Below the pieces are notes generated by a model. It saw nothing but the letters and a program-made list of their open reading frames with translations, ran no database searches and had not been told where the DNA came from. From NCBI GenBank assembly GCA_005281725.1, contig SSBO01000001.1, forward strand, positions 4,696,399-4,760,398: a DNA stretch of 64,000 nucleotides, in the 5' to 3' direction. A program made the position numbers and the translations under genes. Below, one piece after another: positions 12,401-25,805 of the stretch. This DNA comes from Wuchereria bancrofti. Its lineage: Eukaryota > Nematoda > Chromadorea > Rhabditida > Onchocercidae. Positions within the stretch are counted from its first letter, which is position 1. The number at the start of each line of letters is the position of its first letter.

Positions 12401-15400
12401 AGATACATTATAGACAAAATTAACCTATATATCTGAAATGAAAAACGATCCTGATTTATCTTTTCTTGTCTTTTAGTATAACGAAATGAATTTCATTTAT
12501 TTACAGTTTGAAGGTTTAGCTTGTAATGCTTTTCCGAAATTTATTACCATGAATATTATCTGCAGTAGCAGGTTGTTAATTAAAGCCGTAGAATATATCA
12601 CTTTAATGATATTAAAATAAAAATTTTGAAAATATAGGTATTTTCATCCAAGCAACTGAAGGATCAGATCAGCGAAGCATGTGTAGTTCTTGAGAACACA
12701 GATTTAGATTGGAGTCGTCGTATGATTGCGGTGTGTTATTTTCTGTTCTATCCTCAAAAATCTTTCAGTTTCCATCGAATGTTTTGAAAATTTGGTTGGG
12801 GGAATTCTCTGTAATATATCCTCATACCTTAGTGGAGAGCTTGCATGATTTTGTTGGTACATTTTTAAACATTCAAATTACAGTTAAAAACATTGCGTTC
12901 GGTGATTATTGGCGGAGGCTTGGATTATTCGGACTTTTCAGAAGAAGTACGTGAAATGCAGGCGGCTTTACTCACCTCTGTTAAAGATTTGCGGTCGCAA
13001 TTGTGTCGCGAAGCATGTGTTACCATTGCGTACGTTGATTTGCTGCATTTGCAGTTCAGATAGAAATGGCAGTTAAATCGTGTTTTATGAAAACTACCAA
13101 AATAGTTTTTTAACAATTATTTCTATTATGTTTTATATGCACTTGAGATTACCTGCTTTAGTTTTCCGGAATAAGTTAAATGATTTAGTCGGATTAGCAA
13201 ACTATCAGATGCCTATAAAATCTGATTAATCTAGTGGTTTAAATGCACAGTATATTATGTGCTTGTTTCAGTTTCTTTTGCGAAAGGTTGGGGCTTATAA
13301 TGGTTAGCGTAATAGATGCACTTATGCCAACGCTTATTTCATTAATGCAGAATAGTGCGAAGGTTATTACTTTTTGTGTTATTTATCAAAATCAATCTTG
13401 TTCTTTAGTGTGTTCTCATCGTTATGTTCATTTTTCTCAAGGTAATGGCAACAAGTGCGCAGCTTGCTTTGCAATACGTTGTTAAATATGTATGTAGCGC
13501 CAGATTACTTCCTCATTTGCAAACTGCAATGTCTTCGAAGTCAAAGGAGATTAGAAGGTAAATTCAGTTTGTAAATTTGAAGGATCGAAATGCAATGTAT
13601 TTTTATGAGAATTTAGCATCTGAAATTAATGTCTTAAAAAGTCCCAAAAGTATTTCATATTCTTTCAGGAATACAGCATCATTGTTTTTAATGGCGTTAA
13701 CTCTTTGGGAGAGCAGAACAGTAGAAAAAAACATGAACATTTTTTTAGAATGTATTAAGGTAAGATGTTTTAGAAATCCATTTGCTCTATTCAATTGGAA
13801 TAATGATTGGTAAGAAGTGAAAAGTATTTTTTTCAGGCAAGTATAAATGATGCTGATCCGGAAACACGCAGAACGGGTCGCGAGCTTTTCATGCAATTAG
13901 ATCAGGAATACAAAAAACAAGCTGATATGCTTTATAAAGTCAGCCTTAATGATGATTTTATCACAGTTCAAATCTTTAAAGTTTCTGCTAGTTATTTATC
14001 CGTCATTAAATTACTAAAGAAAATCACTTATTAAATATGAACGATGGAACTCTTAACAAATTGCACACCACTAATTTAGAAGTAATAACATAGGTGTTTT
14101 TCTTCATTAACATTTGGTATAGTGATTTTTAGACATATTTTTTTTCCTCAAAAATTTTTGTGTATGTTTTATAAAATTTGCAGGCCTTGGACCCATCAAA
14201 GCAGCGAACACTTCCTGGATTCGTATCCCAATCATCATCATCCCAGTCAATTATTTCTGAGCGAGACGCTTTACCTATTTCACAACGAAATGCTACTTAT
14301 GTACTTCACAAAGGTATTGCTTATTGTCTATTTCTTATTAATCTTTTTTCCATTCATATATCACAAGTTTAAAATTATTGGTTTGAATAATGCTGTAGTT
14401 AGGTATGTTATTAATGAGTCGTTGAAATGAAAACTTCTATGCATCTTATTCCCTTCTCATAGTAGTTTCTGTTTTTAACTTTTGCTTTCAAAACATTAGG
14501 AAGTTTGCATGTTAATTTTATCAAACTAATTAAGCACTTTACTGATTTATTACGACCGAGAATTGTAGCAAGTCCCTCATATTATTCTGGACGTTCGACG
14601 TCCGATATAGATCCTGGTGCAGTAAGGCGTGTCACAAATCGAGCTGTACGAACAGCTTCGAAGTGGGGTGGACCACTTCAGCAAGTAAATGGCACCCCTT
14701 CAAGTATGTATTTTAAATTCAAGATCTGGCATGTCGTTCTTTCAAGTTCCAAAAAATCCACCGAAGTTCATACATATTGAGTATTTTAACTAAAACGTTT
14801 TTTACGCCTTGTAATGACTTTTGTTTGTGTTTACAGCGACCCAAATGAGAACAAGTGCTGCGCAGCGTTTGTCTTCAGCGTCGCAGAAGTTCGTTTCATC
14901 GTTACGGCGCGTACCGCCTACACCAACGAATTATGTTAGATCGCAGCGTGTGTTGTTTTTTCTTTAGTAGCAAAATCGGAATAGGTTATGAGTTGTATGA
15001 TTTTTGCATAAATTACGGCATAAAATGTAATAAATTATCATTAAAATTTATAGCTGGTAGTCGGAGCTCATCACCAGCTTCTCGTTTCCCTGCACGCATT
15101 CCTCCTCGATCACAAATGAGTAGTCGAACGGTAATATATGTTTTAGTTGTTTTGTTAACTGAATCATTAGGTACTGTTTATGGAATCAATAAACATTCTA
15201 ATAGGATTGGTCAAAAAATAATTTCGAAGTTTTCAGAAAATCCAGATAGACGAACCAGAAGATCACGCTTCTGTCAGCAGTGATTCGTTTAGGTATGTTT
15301 CTTGCAAGATTATTTCACGAATTTTATTTCCTTTGAATAGAAATAGATGTATTTTTTCAATATTTCAATCCAGAAAGATTTAGGAATCAATCGAAATCCC

Positions 15401-18400
15401 ATTTCTTCAGATACCTTATCAGCTTTATAGAGATTTTTTGTTCAATGAAGTGTTATAAAATTCAATAAAATTTCCGTAATAGATTTGAGACGATGGAACT
15501 AGCAACTGCACTTTCATGCTGTGCTTCGTCGTCTACTACAGAGAAGAAGGAAGGCTTAAAAGCACTGTTTACTATTATTTCAAGTGACAAACAAATTAAT
15601 ACAATGGATTTGAAGAAAATCGTTGAACGTTTAACTCCGCTGATCGTAGAAGCTGCTCATAAGGTAGGTGACTTTAAATCTCATGAATTATTTTATAGAA
15701 ATCGGTCAAATTCCTTCTAAAGGAAAAGATTATTAAAAGTAATTCTTCTGATTGTCATTTAAGGTCAATTAGAGATTAACAGTGAGAATTGGGACTGACA
15801 CGTTTTTCATTACTTCCTTATTTTGTAGAAATTCTTATTCTAGCTTTTGCAACCTCTCACGGATACACTGATAGCTTTGGTACGTCGTTACCATGAGGAG
15901 CTAAACGATTGGTTGAATTTATTAATACCAAAGCTAGTAAACAAATGTTCTACGGAGGTTCTACCTAGTAATCTGGAAAAATATCGAATTGTGATGGAAG
16001 CTGTGCGGACAAGTTTTGATCCAGAAAAGCAGTTGTATGCTGTTTGTAAATTTATCCGTGATCCAGTGCGAAATAACGTTAGCGTCAAGGTAATATATTT
16101 TTAAGGCAGATACAAAAAATAAAGAGATAATAAAATGCAATGACTTAAATGCGAAGTGGAACTTAAAGAGAGAATGTCCAAATAATTAGGCTGATTGTTC
16201 AGGTGGTTTTCTCAGAGTTACAATTTTTTAACTTTAATTTCTAAACAAAGATTTACAGACAAAGCATGGATTGTTGATGTACTTGCATGATTTAATGCGT
16301 GGTATGGATTCAGCTCCATCGATGAACCAAAGCGAAGTTCGACAAGCAGTTAGTAAAATATTCCAGTGGGTGGACGATCCAAAAAATATTTGTTTAATGG
16401 CGGTATTATTTTCTGATTTGCAAATATTGTTTATCGGTTTTGTTGGGATTTTGCTTGTGATTTTGCTCTGTCAGTTCTTGATTTCCCCACTATTTAAATA
16501 GCTGAGGTGTTGCTAATTTGCATCAGAATTGAAGTGATACTTCACTGGTTATTTTGCGCATTGTTATGTAACATTAGTTTAGAATATTCCAGATGCCAAA
16601 TTTTGAAGTTTCTGCTGGAAAGGCATTCAGAAGGTAAGCCGTAGTCTGTCAATGTAGTTTCAGTTAAGTTCAAAGTTCTATTTTCTTGTGATATATCGCT
16701 TGTTTTACTCAAATGTTTAGTTTTTTACTTTAATGTCTGAAATTCCTTCTAATTATACACACCGTGCTTTTCTTTCAGATCAGCGAAAAGGTCGTGTGTG
16801 ACATGTTTCATTTAAATGCCAGTGACTTCACGTCAATGCTTGCTACTTTTCCAAATGATTTGAAAGATCGGCTGCAAACTATTGTTCGTAAAAATAGCTT
16901 TTGTTTATCAACCGGTAGTGGGATCAAGTATGTTTCAATGATTTTCCATTCTGAAAGAAGAAAATTTCAAAAAATATTCAATATTTTATTTTTAATTTAG
17001 CTTCGTGAAATGTCTTTACACATATTTTTTTACCATCGATCTTGACGTGTCTTGATCTGCATATCACTGTAGTATATTTTAGTTATTTTGAATATTTGCT
17101 TTCAAATCACTGCAGAACATCAGAAATAGAGTTTAATATACACCTTTCCTTTTAATGCTTGCAAAAATTCAACTATTTCAGCACAAACGAAGCACGTGCG
17201 GGTATATTAGAAACAACAGCGCAGGTATGTATTTGATATTTTCCACAAATCGTTCTTAATATAGATTTAAATCTTGAGATTGCGAGTTTACAGATTACAG
17301 TATTGCTTTATTGCGACGTAGAATCTTTGCAATTCATTGTAGATTAATGATTTTGTGGACCGGCGGGCAGGCTTACCTATATCATCTCCTCGTGTATCAC
17401 CTCAGCTGATTAATGGTTTAGCTCGCAGCCCATATGATAGCATTCCATTACGTCGCGCAAGCCGCGAGGATCAGAGCGGAGTTCGTTTACTAACTTATTT
17501 TTGTTAATTCTTACGTGAATTGATACAGCAAATTAATTTATTGCTGTATCAATTCACCTCAAGTTTTTGAGAGTTCTTACATCGTTAAAACTGTTACACT
17601 ACTGTTTATTGGCATCTTTTTCACATGAATTTTTAGAGCTTTTTTTTTTAATTATTGAGAGGTTTTCAGTCGTTGTCTGGTTATGTCTTGGATCCGCAGG
17701 GTTTCGCAAATGATCCGGAACAGCAGGAAGAGTTGATAACCAAGATAGGAGAAGAACTTTCTCTTCATAACCAAAGGTTTAGGTTTTTTTTCTCTTCAGA
17801 AAGCTTAAGTATCAAGAAGCTGCATTTTCATGGTCCTCAAGAAAAAATCCCTTCCGATCAAAAGATTGCTGATTTTTGATTTTAATTGTACGATTGATAG
17901 TAAAATTCATTCTAATCTTATCCTTATTTGCAAGACGATCTCATTTATGTTTGCGGTCTGCAGGAGTGAAGAACGGCAAAGGGCAATGTCAGTACTTTCA
18001 CAGATCACGCGTGATAATTTATTTTCCCTTTGGGATAAGCATTTCAAAATGATATTTTTATTGCTCATTGAAACACTCAAGGATAGTGATGAAAATATTC
18101 GTCGGATGGCATTAAAACTTTTAAAGGAAATTTGGTACGAATAGTTTTCCATATGTGTTAAGAGCAGCTTTGTAGTCTCTTCATCTCTTTTCAATTTTGT
18201 CTTATCTCAAAATTTTCGATTTCTGATTTTTGGACTTTGTATGAAATATAAATATTTGACTTATCAATATATACAGATGTTGATTACTTTCGCCAAGCCA
18301 CTTTAAATTTTCTAGCTATGCGCAAGCTTCTCGTTTCAACGAATTTGCGGAAATGGCGCTCATGCGTGTGCTCGATGCTTGTACGGATGAGTCGAAACTT

Positions 18401-19592
18401 GTAAGTATCAAGTTCGTAGCATTAAAACTCCTTGATAACATGCATTATATGTATATTAGACATATCAGACATGTATGTTAGACATGTACTATTAAGTAAT
18501 TCCAAGTGTTATGCTGAATGCATCAGCAGGCTAAGCACGATATCACTTCAAACTATTTAATGTAAGAAAGCAATGTAGATAGCACCGTATGGTTCCATGG
18601 TCTGCACATTATCAAGTATTTAATAGATTTGCTAATAACGTTTTCAGTAAGGATAAGAAATGATAATATCTAGACAGCTACATTTGACGTACTTTGAATG
18701 TTATAATAGGTAGAATGTGATTTCTTTACGGTTCTTTCAAAATTTATTTGATGGAATTTTTATTTAAGGTAGTGACGGCAGCGGAAGAATGTGGTGGTGT
18801 ATTAGCTACACATGTTTCATCAGCAACATGTCGGCGAGTGCTCCTTGCCATTATTAAATCGGATGTTGGCGAACCAAAAATTCATATTGCTATTAAACTG
18901 CTAACAAAAGTGATTGAATCGCTTAGTGCCACTGAGTTGGAGTTGATCCTGGATGAAGTAGCACCACCAATTGTTGACGTTAGTTTTGCGAGCACTGGTT
19001 GTCTAATAAGTCAGGATTTCCACAAAATTGAAACTAATTGTTGTCAAATTTTGTATTTTAATATGTCTGTTTATACGGTATTTCTACACTTGCTTTTGGT
19101 CCTTATTGAGAATTATTCTGCACTTTATTTCACCATCCGTCGTTATGTTCATCTTCTGCACATATGTATCATTTAAAAAGTAACTAATAGCTTCTCATAT
19201 AATTTCGCAATATTTGTTGATATTTTCTTTTCAGACCTATAATTATGTCAGTAGTTCAATTCGTAAAGAAAGTGTTGTGTGTTTGGTAGCAATGATTATG
19301 CTTGTAGGTGAAGAACATATGGCTCCTTATTTGTCAGAACTCAATAAAGGAAAAGTAAGTTTTTTCTCTTTTAAATTTCAAAATCTGTGTGTTCTCAAGT
19401 ATTACTGACTGATGTGAAAGTTGTTGAGGCAAAGGAAGAAAAACTGATGTTTTTTAATGTTAATCTAGTAACTTTATTAATAATAATTAATGCAATAGAG
19501 ATTTACTTTGTGTACAAATGTTAAGCAAACATTTTTTTCAGCAGAAACTGATAGACGTTTATGTGAAGCGTATGAAAGGAATATTCGAATAA
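3469..19592 (+). CDS. CLASP: CLASP family microtubule-associated protein (TOG domains)
   Basis: CLASPs bind microtubule plus ends and kinetochores and promote rescue; nematodes have the CLS proteins. Exons: 3469-3642, 3804-3989, 4644-4738, 5423-5599, 8768-8910, 11958-12095, 12293-12357, 12638-12730, 12884-13029, 13272-13362, 13442-13557, 13669-13759, 13837-13938, 14184-14313, 14569-14703, 14837-14947, 15054-15130, 15237-15292, 15483-15663, 15844-16089, 16259-16402, 16779-16927, 17182-17224, 17343-17480, 17670-17776, 17964-18134, 18316-18400, 18769-18978, 19235-19354, 19542-19592. The sum is 3771 bases (1256 residues) with no internal stop. Four TOG-like HEAT regions are visible: about 1-225, 320-540 (DEAFQRAFNEVP marks its start), 705-950 and the C-terminal CLIP-interacting one, 1010-1250. 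Linkers are Ser/Arg-rich. An RIP at about 679-681 (FPARIPPRS) may stand in for the EB1-binding SxIP motif. Less certain junctions: donors after 13938, 14947 and 17480, and the acceptor at 14568. Confidence 0.93.
5600..8767 (+). other. Large CLASP intron 4
   Basis: A 3.2-kb intron between CLASP exons 4 and 5. The split AA|G lysine codon joins exactly across it, so no exon is missing. It includes a short GTAT microsatellite near 7021-7040. The open frames inside it are short and lack splice or family support. Confidence 0.7.
8911..11957 (+). other. Large CLASP intron 5
   Basis: A 3.0-kb intron whose phase joins directly (T|CA serine codon). A GC-richer block lies near 9215-9400, in contrast to the surrounding AT-rich sequence. 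It might be an internal promoter or enhancer; no coding exon could be supported inside the intron. Confidence 0.65.
17515..17557. repeat. Perfect 17-bp inverted repeat in a CLASP intron
   Basis: Arms 17515-17531 and 17541-17557 are exact reverse complements around a 9-base AT-only loop. The element lies inside the CLASP intron between 17480 and 17670, so it would be transcribed and could fold in the pre-mRNA. Confidence 0.8.
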
Positions 19593-22500
19593 CAGAACTT
19601 ACGGTGCAGCACTTTTGGAAGCTGTTATTGTGATTTATTGAAAATTGAAACGTAGTCCAAAACAGGCCATTTCTACAATTGCAGATTGATATCTTAATGT
19701 TTTAAATTGTATGGCCAGAAAATGTTCTGTGAAAAGTACTTTGCAACTTCTACTAGTTTTTGCTTCCTTGGTTACATAAGCAGTAAAGATTTTAAAAGAA
19801 TTCTAGATTCACTCGTAAATTATTTGATGGTAGGAACAAAAAAGTTAGATGATCTGAATTTCATAACTCTCTCGAAAAAAAACAAAGTGTGTTTGGTGGA
19901 TATTTGAAGTTTTCTTCAGTGTTTTTGTATTAAATTATTTATAGCCGTAATTAATAGTGCCAACCTTTCACTTCATCACCTTTTATCGTTAATTTTTGCT
20001 AGAAACTGTGAAATTTTAAACACAAATCCATGTTTTATTCTTCCACTATTGCATTTAATGCTATCGATATTACTGTTAACGTGCTCTTATCAAGTTTATT
20101 TTCGTTTCAAAAGAAACTGCTCTCTAGTTATGATTATGTACTGTATTCCTCGGTTGTCATCATGCATTGTTATTCCTGAAGAAAATGGGATTTGAGATTT
20201 TTATAGAATTTGAATATTTTGGTTAATTGCATGAAGTATTTTGTTTTGTGATTCTTTATGTACTCGGCAAATTTATAAATTTTTTGTTTTCCAAAAATCT
20301 ATTCAAGAAACATTTGGTTTGATGCGTTAGATTGTCGATCGGTTAAAGGACATGGAGGAAGATGATTTATGTTTTATTTCTTCCTCTTTAAATTATTGCA
20401 TCGGAATTTTGCAGAACTTGATGTTGTATGCTTGTCGTGCTTTTTTTGAGAAATCTGGGTTTATTTTCTAACATGTAGGAGTATGAAAAAGGGATGATAA
20501 TTGTTGTTGTTAATTACAAGTATTTGAAACTTCTCTGCATTTTCCGCAGAGTTCATTCAAATGCCGAGTAAAATTTTGAAGGAGATGGGAATTGATTGAG
20601 TTTTTGTCTGGGTCTTTGTTATATGGGTGAGGGGTCTTCTTTGTTCAAGCAGCTTGTTTCGTCTGGTAGTTTTACACAAATCTCTTGTAGCTCTCCAAAT
20701 GCTATTTAAAAGGAAAGAATTCTTAATATACTGGGAACTAATCTTAATATATTTTCAAAAAAGAAAAACAAAAATATATTGAAGATAAGCATTTATTTCT
20801 AATAATTAGTAATTAAAGGTATTATTATTCAATAGTTAACAATTAGTAATCAAGGAAATAATTAATGCATAAGGATTAATTACGAAATCGATACAAGCAA
20901 GTTTCGCTCTTTAAAAACAGGACTTAATTTTTAAAATCTGAATTGCGAAAAATTTACTCATATGAAACAAACCGAATCTGATATCTATTCCTAAAACGAC
21001 TCTTGTGTTGATTACATTCTTTTCACCGCATTTCAACTGTCCTCGGACTGCTACTGTTTGCATCATTTCGAGAATTCTACCGGATTCTGATAAGACATGG
21101 AGTACTGTAAAGAGTAACACTGAATATGAAATATTATTTCCTAAAATTGGTAGAATTAATGAAAGTCAGGAAATAAGTGCTGGTCGTGTTTCTTCTAAGA
21201 AAGACTAATGTTTTCAAGTGTTTGAAAGCGCATGTTTGAAAAATTAAATTGCTAATTTAAATTCAGAAGACAAAATGCAGCGAATCGGCAAACTTTTTTT
21301 AGAGATATTGAAATGAGTAAGATCTTTGCTTGCAGAGAAGTTATCATGAAAGTTTGTGAAATGCTTTATAAGTAACTGTGGACACTCCGGAAGTCTCGAA
21401 GCATTTTTCTTTCACGAGAATTATCTGCTTATATATCGCTATTTGTACACAACATCGTCTTGTTGGTCATCATCAAACCATTGATTTTAATTTATTAAGT
21501 TGTTTTTCTAATTAGACTGAGATCAGATTTACATTATCTTCTGAGTTATGTGCTTCCCTTCTTCGTTATTTATCATTGTCAATGATATATGTGCAAAGTG
21601 AATAAATTCCATAAAATTTAGTACATCAAACCAAGCTGATTAAAAAGTGAGAAGAAAGCAACCTTCGAAAATTTTTCAATTTTATTATGTGTGTTCATGT
21701 GTCTGTCTGTATATATGGTGTGTGTTAGTAGTAGTAGTGGTGATGGGTGTCAGCAAATTTTTTAAAACTCCGTTCTATGAAAGCTGTTTGGGTTTGCTTA
21801 TCGCATCATCAGTCATTGTTATCTCTGGGTATATGAAACGTTTAGTGTCTGAAACACGTTAAAATAATACGTGAAGTGAATAAGACGTATACCTTTCTAT
21901 AAAATATGTTGAGAATGAAAAAGATTGGTAACACTCGAACTTAGGCACATATCTCCCGAATAATGACGAATAACATCGGGGAATTGTTGATTTCAGGGAG
22001 AAAAAATATCAAAAATTTATGATTAAGTAAAAGTCAATCAGGAATAACTAAGCTTTGCTCTCACCCTTTTAACTCTTTTATATGTTCTTTTCCCAAAAAA
22101 ATGCCTCTTTTTTATTCTTGAGAACTTTTAAATTGCTTTTCAATGTTTGTTTGACTAGCACAAAATTGATTCCTTTCGCAACTTTGGTCACAAATGCCTT
22201 TTAACATTAGTCCAAATTAATTTCCTTAACTTAGTTAATCAATTGCACATAAAAGGGCATATTATAGTACATTATGTGATGATTTCATGTGCCGATGCCG
22301 TGATTTGGCTTTCTTCCGTTCACTGAAAAATAAATATTTATTTCTGTAGAGTTCATCCTTTTTTATAAAAAACGATCCTATGTAGTTGGTTCATTAAAGA
22401 TGTTGCCGACAAGTACATAAACATACAGCGCTTCTGGAGTGCATTGGAACAAAAGCAATTGGTTATTAATTAGTAGACATGAAAAAACATTTCTTTTCCA

Positions 22501-22816
22501 ATGGCTCTAAATGACATACTTAATAATTTCAGCTGACTTTTTATGTATCCGTGACTTCTTATGTCTTTTTTTCCGTCTGTGATGTTTCCTTCGTTTCCTC
22601 TTAGTCTAGAAATTTACTTTTTGAAAATTTACGACACTAATTAAAAAATGCCATCAAAATATTTTCATGACAGCATATTTTTTTCAGAACAACTAACGCC
22701 GTTACGTTGCAGCTAAGTGCCTATAAGAGGAAGACCAACTTCTGCTATTTGCTAACAGAGAGAATGAACAAAACAACAATGGACAGGAACCATCTAAGAT
22801 AAGGGAAGAAAATTTT
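19593..22816. other. Intergenic region between convergent CLASP and kinase genes
   Basis: AT-rich DNA between two gene 3' ends, so it should contain both 3' untranslated regions. Open frames here (for example 19707-19907 and 21647-21862) are low-complexity and have no splice support or recognisable family. Nothing further can be supported. Confidence 0.5.
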
Positions 22817-25805
22817 CTAAAATAATAAATAGCTAGAGCCAAATACCTGAGAAATGAAACTCCGTGAAGGTTCATTCAGATCATCTGCGTCGTCTTTCGA
22901 ACTAATCTTTTCTGCAGAATGTGTATCACTAATTAACCTTGAGTGAGTCTCAGATTCTTCCGAATATGCATGTTCTATTATATCTTCAATTTGTTTTACT
23001 ACCTGTAATTCACGTTTTGGACATTTAAAAAGGTCAAATTAGACGGTGTGTGGAGTTTAATTGGAAGTTAAATAATAGAAACATTTAGAATGGAAAATTT
23101 TCAAAAATTACTGGGAAATGAAACGTTGAAAGTTTGTTAAAAATTATAAAGTGAATTAACAATTAAAACCAGTTTTAAATGACAAATGCATTTCTGCTTG
23201 ATTTAATACTTATACAAATCTTTCATATACACGCTTTTGAGCAGAAAAAGTATCAAGTTCGAAATCACTATAGGAAATCGCTATACCTTCCAAAAATAAA
23301 GACATATTAAAATTTTTAGTGATCATCTGGGATGAAGAGATTAACCTCTGACATGGAGTATCGATTGTCGGGATTTTGCTCCCAACATTTCCCCATTATT
23401 TGAAACATGACGTCGGGACATCCTTCCGGTTTTTTCAAACGTTCACCGCATGAAATCTGCGAAAGGAAAGATGTTTAAAACATTGTGTTCTTCAGTATAA
23501 TTTGATTGTTATAGCTTATTTTTAGTTAAGATAAAAAAAAAAAAATTTTTCTCTGCATTTTAGTAAAAAACGAACCATTCGTTTTACTTCAATGCTTGTC
23601 ATTCCTTTGTACGGTTCTTCACCATCCGAAAAAATTTCCCATAGCAGAATGCTAAATGAGAAGACATCCGTTTTGGGTGTATACTGATATGTTACCATAC
23701 TTTCCGGTGCCGTCCATTTCAGTGGTACCTTTCTGTTCCCTCTTGACATCTCATAAAAATTACCATGTCTTGACATTCCGAAATCACTAATTTTAGCTAC
23801 TCTATTCTCTGTATACAACACATTACGAGCTGCAATATCCCGATGAATGATTCTTTGAGCATGAATATACTCAAGACCACGAGCCGACCCGAGTGACATA
23901 TTTTCAATTTTTTCGTCCTCATCAACATTTCCTTTTCGAGATCCCAATACATCCGACAAACAACCACCGTTCACCTATAAGTAACCAGAATTCATTGCTT
24001 TCGATTTCCTGTTCTGACGACTTATCATCACTTGATCACTTTAGAATTTAGCTACAGAATTAATTCTAGAATTCCAATTAAACCATTTCAATGATGATCA
24101 TTAATGGTTCACGGCAAACAGCAACTCCATGGATCTTTACAACATTTTCATGATCAAAATATCGCATTAGTCTTGCTTCATGCATCATTTCTTTTATTTT
24201 TTCCTTAGCTTGTTGTATGTTCTTCTTGTCTTTAATTGTTTTTGCCTAAAATTTTTATAATAAAATTGAAGTGATACCAGATAATTTGCATACCACAATC
24301 ATAAACCAATATTAAAGTTCAAATTTCATGACCTTTTAGCATTGTATAAATTTCCATGCACTAAAATTATGAAATTACTAAATAGAATTGATTAATTATG
24401 TATCATCGCTTTTAATTTTGTAAAATTATTGTGTAAAAAGTTTGCAGAGAATCTCAAATAATTACAATTTTGACAGCCACAGGTACTTTTTTGCCGTCAA
24501 TTACTGCTTCACCTGCACGAACTTCACCAAACTGCCCTTCTCCAAGCATGTCTTTTAGTATAATATTTTCATGCAAAAATTCCCACGATTGTCGTGCTAT
24601 TGGGCGAATTAATTGAGATGTTTTTATCTACAAGATTGAACGAATGAATTTACTCAGTTTGTCATAAATTTCGTATGAAACAAGGAAGGATTTATAGTAC
24701 TTTTTAAGAAAGCAAATATACGAAATAAAGTAATTTCTAAGCCTTCAAAAAAAAAAATTCTGAGCCAAAAAAAAGATGTTTATGACATTTAACATATTTA
24801 AAAGAAGTAATCTAAAACGCAAAACCTTTTTCGAGTTTTGGAGCTCAAATTCAAAACCTTCGAAATTCAAAACTTTTTCAAAGTTCAGTGAACATTAAGT
24901 GCTATTCACAAAATTTCCAATTCTAAATCAAACTGAATACATGCCTCAGGATTGATTGGTTTCTTGCTAGAGACATATGCGTCAATAAGTTCTTTGAGAG
25001 AATTAAATCTATTTTCTTGAGTTGTTAGCCATTCAATTTTGCCATCCTTTCCTTTCAGCCTATGTATTACTACATGTCTAATCTGCAATTTATTTAAAAT
25101 TAAAACTTAATTTTAATATTGGGGTAACAGATCACAAAAATGATCGATTTCAACTATCATTTGAAACTCTCATTATATGCAAATAAGCTGTGGTTTTATT
25201 GAAAATTAAGCTTAAGCATATTAAGATTTCCATTCTAGTTTTTTTAAAAAAAAAACGACTATTTTGAACGTACTGCAGATGGCGAGTTTTGATCAGAAAC
25301 GCGCAATGACAAAATAAGTTCACATGGATCACGTGGTTTTAGTTGAGTAATTCGAATTATAAAATCTCCCACCTAAAGCGTAAAGGTTAGTTTGCATGAG
25401 TGAATTCAACCATTTTTATAGCTATTGGCTTGACCTTCCATGTTACAATTAAACATGAACCATAAGACAATTGGCAAATGTAAAAAGAAAAGGAGATTAA
25501 TTGATGATATATTGTAGAAGTTAAAGATTGAAAGGAAGAATTAAATAAGTGATTGACTTAATTAAATTAATTAGTATCCAACACTTGTTTTGAGTTCGGT
25601 TATGTGCATTTCGATCAAACCATCAGCAACAAAAATAAAATAAAACGAATAATAAACTGCTAATTAAAATAATAACCTGTTCTAACAAACATGGGAGATC
25701 TTCACGAGGAAGGAATCCATGATAATATGATTCATCCAACACTTTTTTTGGCAAATCATCAAGAATAGAACTTTTGCTTTCTTCTTCAGGCTGAGTATTC
25801 GTCAT
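22817..25805 (-). CDS. SH2 domain non-receptor tyrosine kinase (nematode SPE-8/FER-like)
   Basis: A cytoplasmic tyrosine kinase with one SH2 domain, the layout of the large nematode SPE-8-like group, several members of which act in the male germ line. Exons in order: 25805-25677, 25372-25274, 25082-24945, 24627-24466, 24245-24084, 23974-23576, 23456-23346, 23002-22817 (461 residues). SH2 spans about 27-118 (YYHGFLPRED; phosphotyrosine-binding Arg50 in GDFIIRI). The kinase domain has GEGQFGEV at 151-158, Lys175 in VAVK, Glu199 of helix C, HRDIAARN at 274-281, DFG at 294-296 and WTAPE at 317-321; Tyr304 is a likely activation-loop site. All catalytic residues are present, so it should be active. 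An AG at 25811-25812 lies 5 bases before the ATG, fitting trans-splicing. The exon 3 donor appears to be GC rather than GT. The last exon might instead splice after 22847, where a GTATTT follows CAG. Confidence 0.88.

Noticed and set aside
13603..13896. 97-codon open frame on the minus strand
   Set aside because: It is antisense to CLASP exons 12-13, whose + frame continues the TOG2 sequence; a shadow of real coding sequence.
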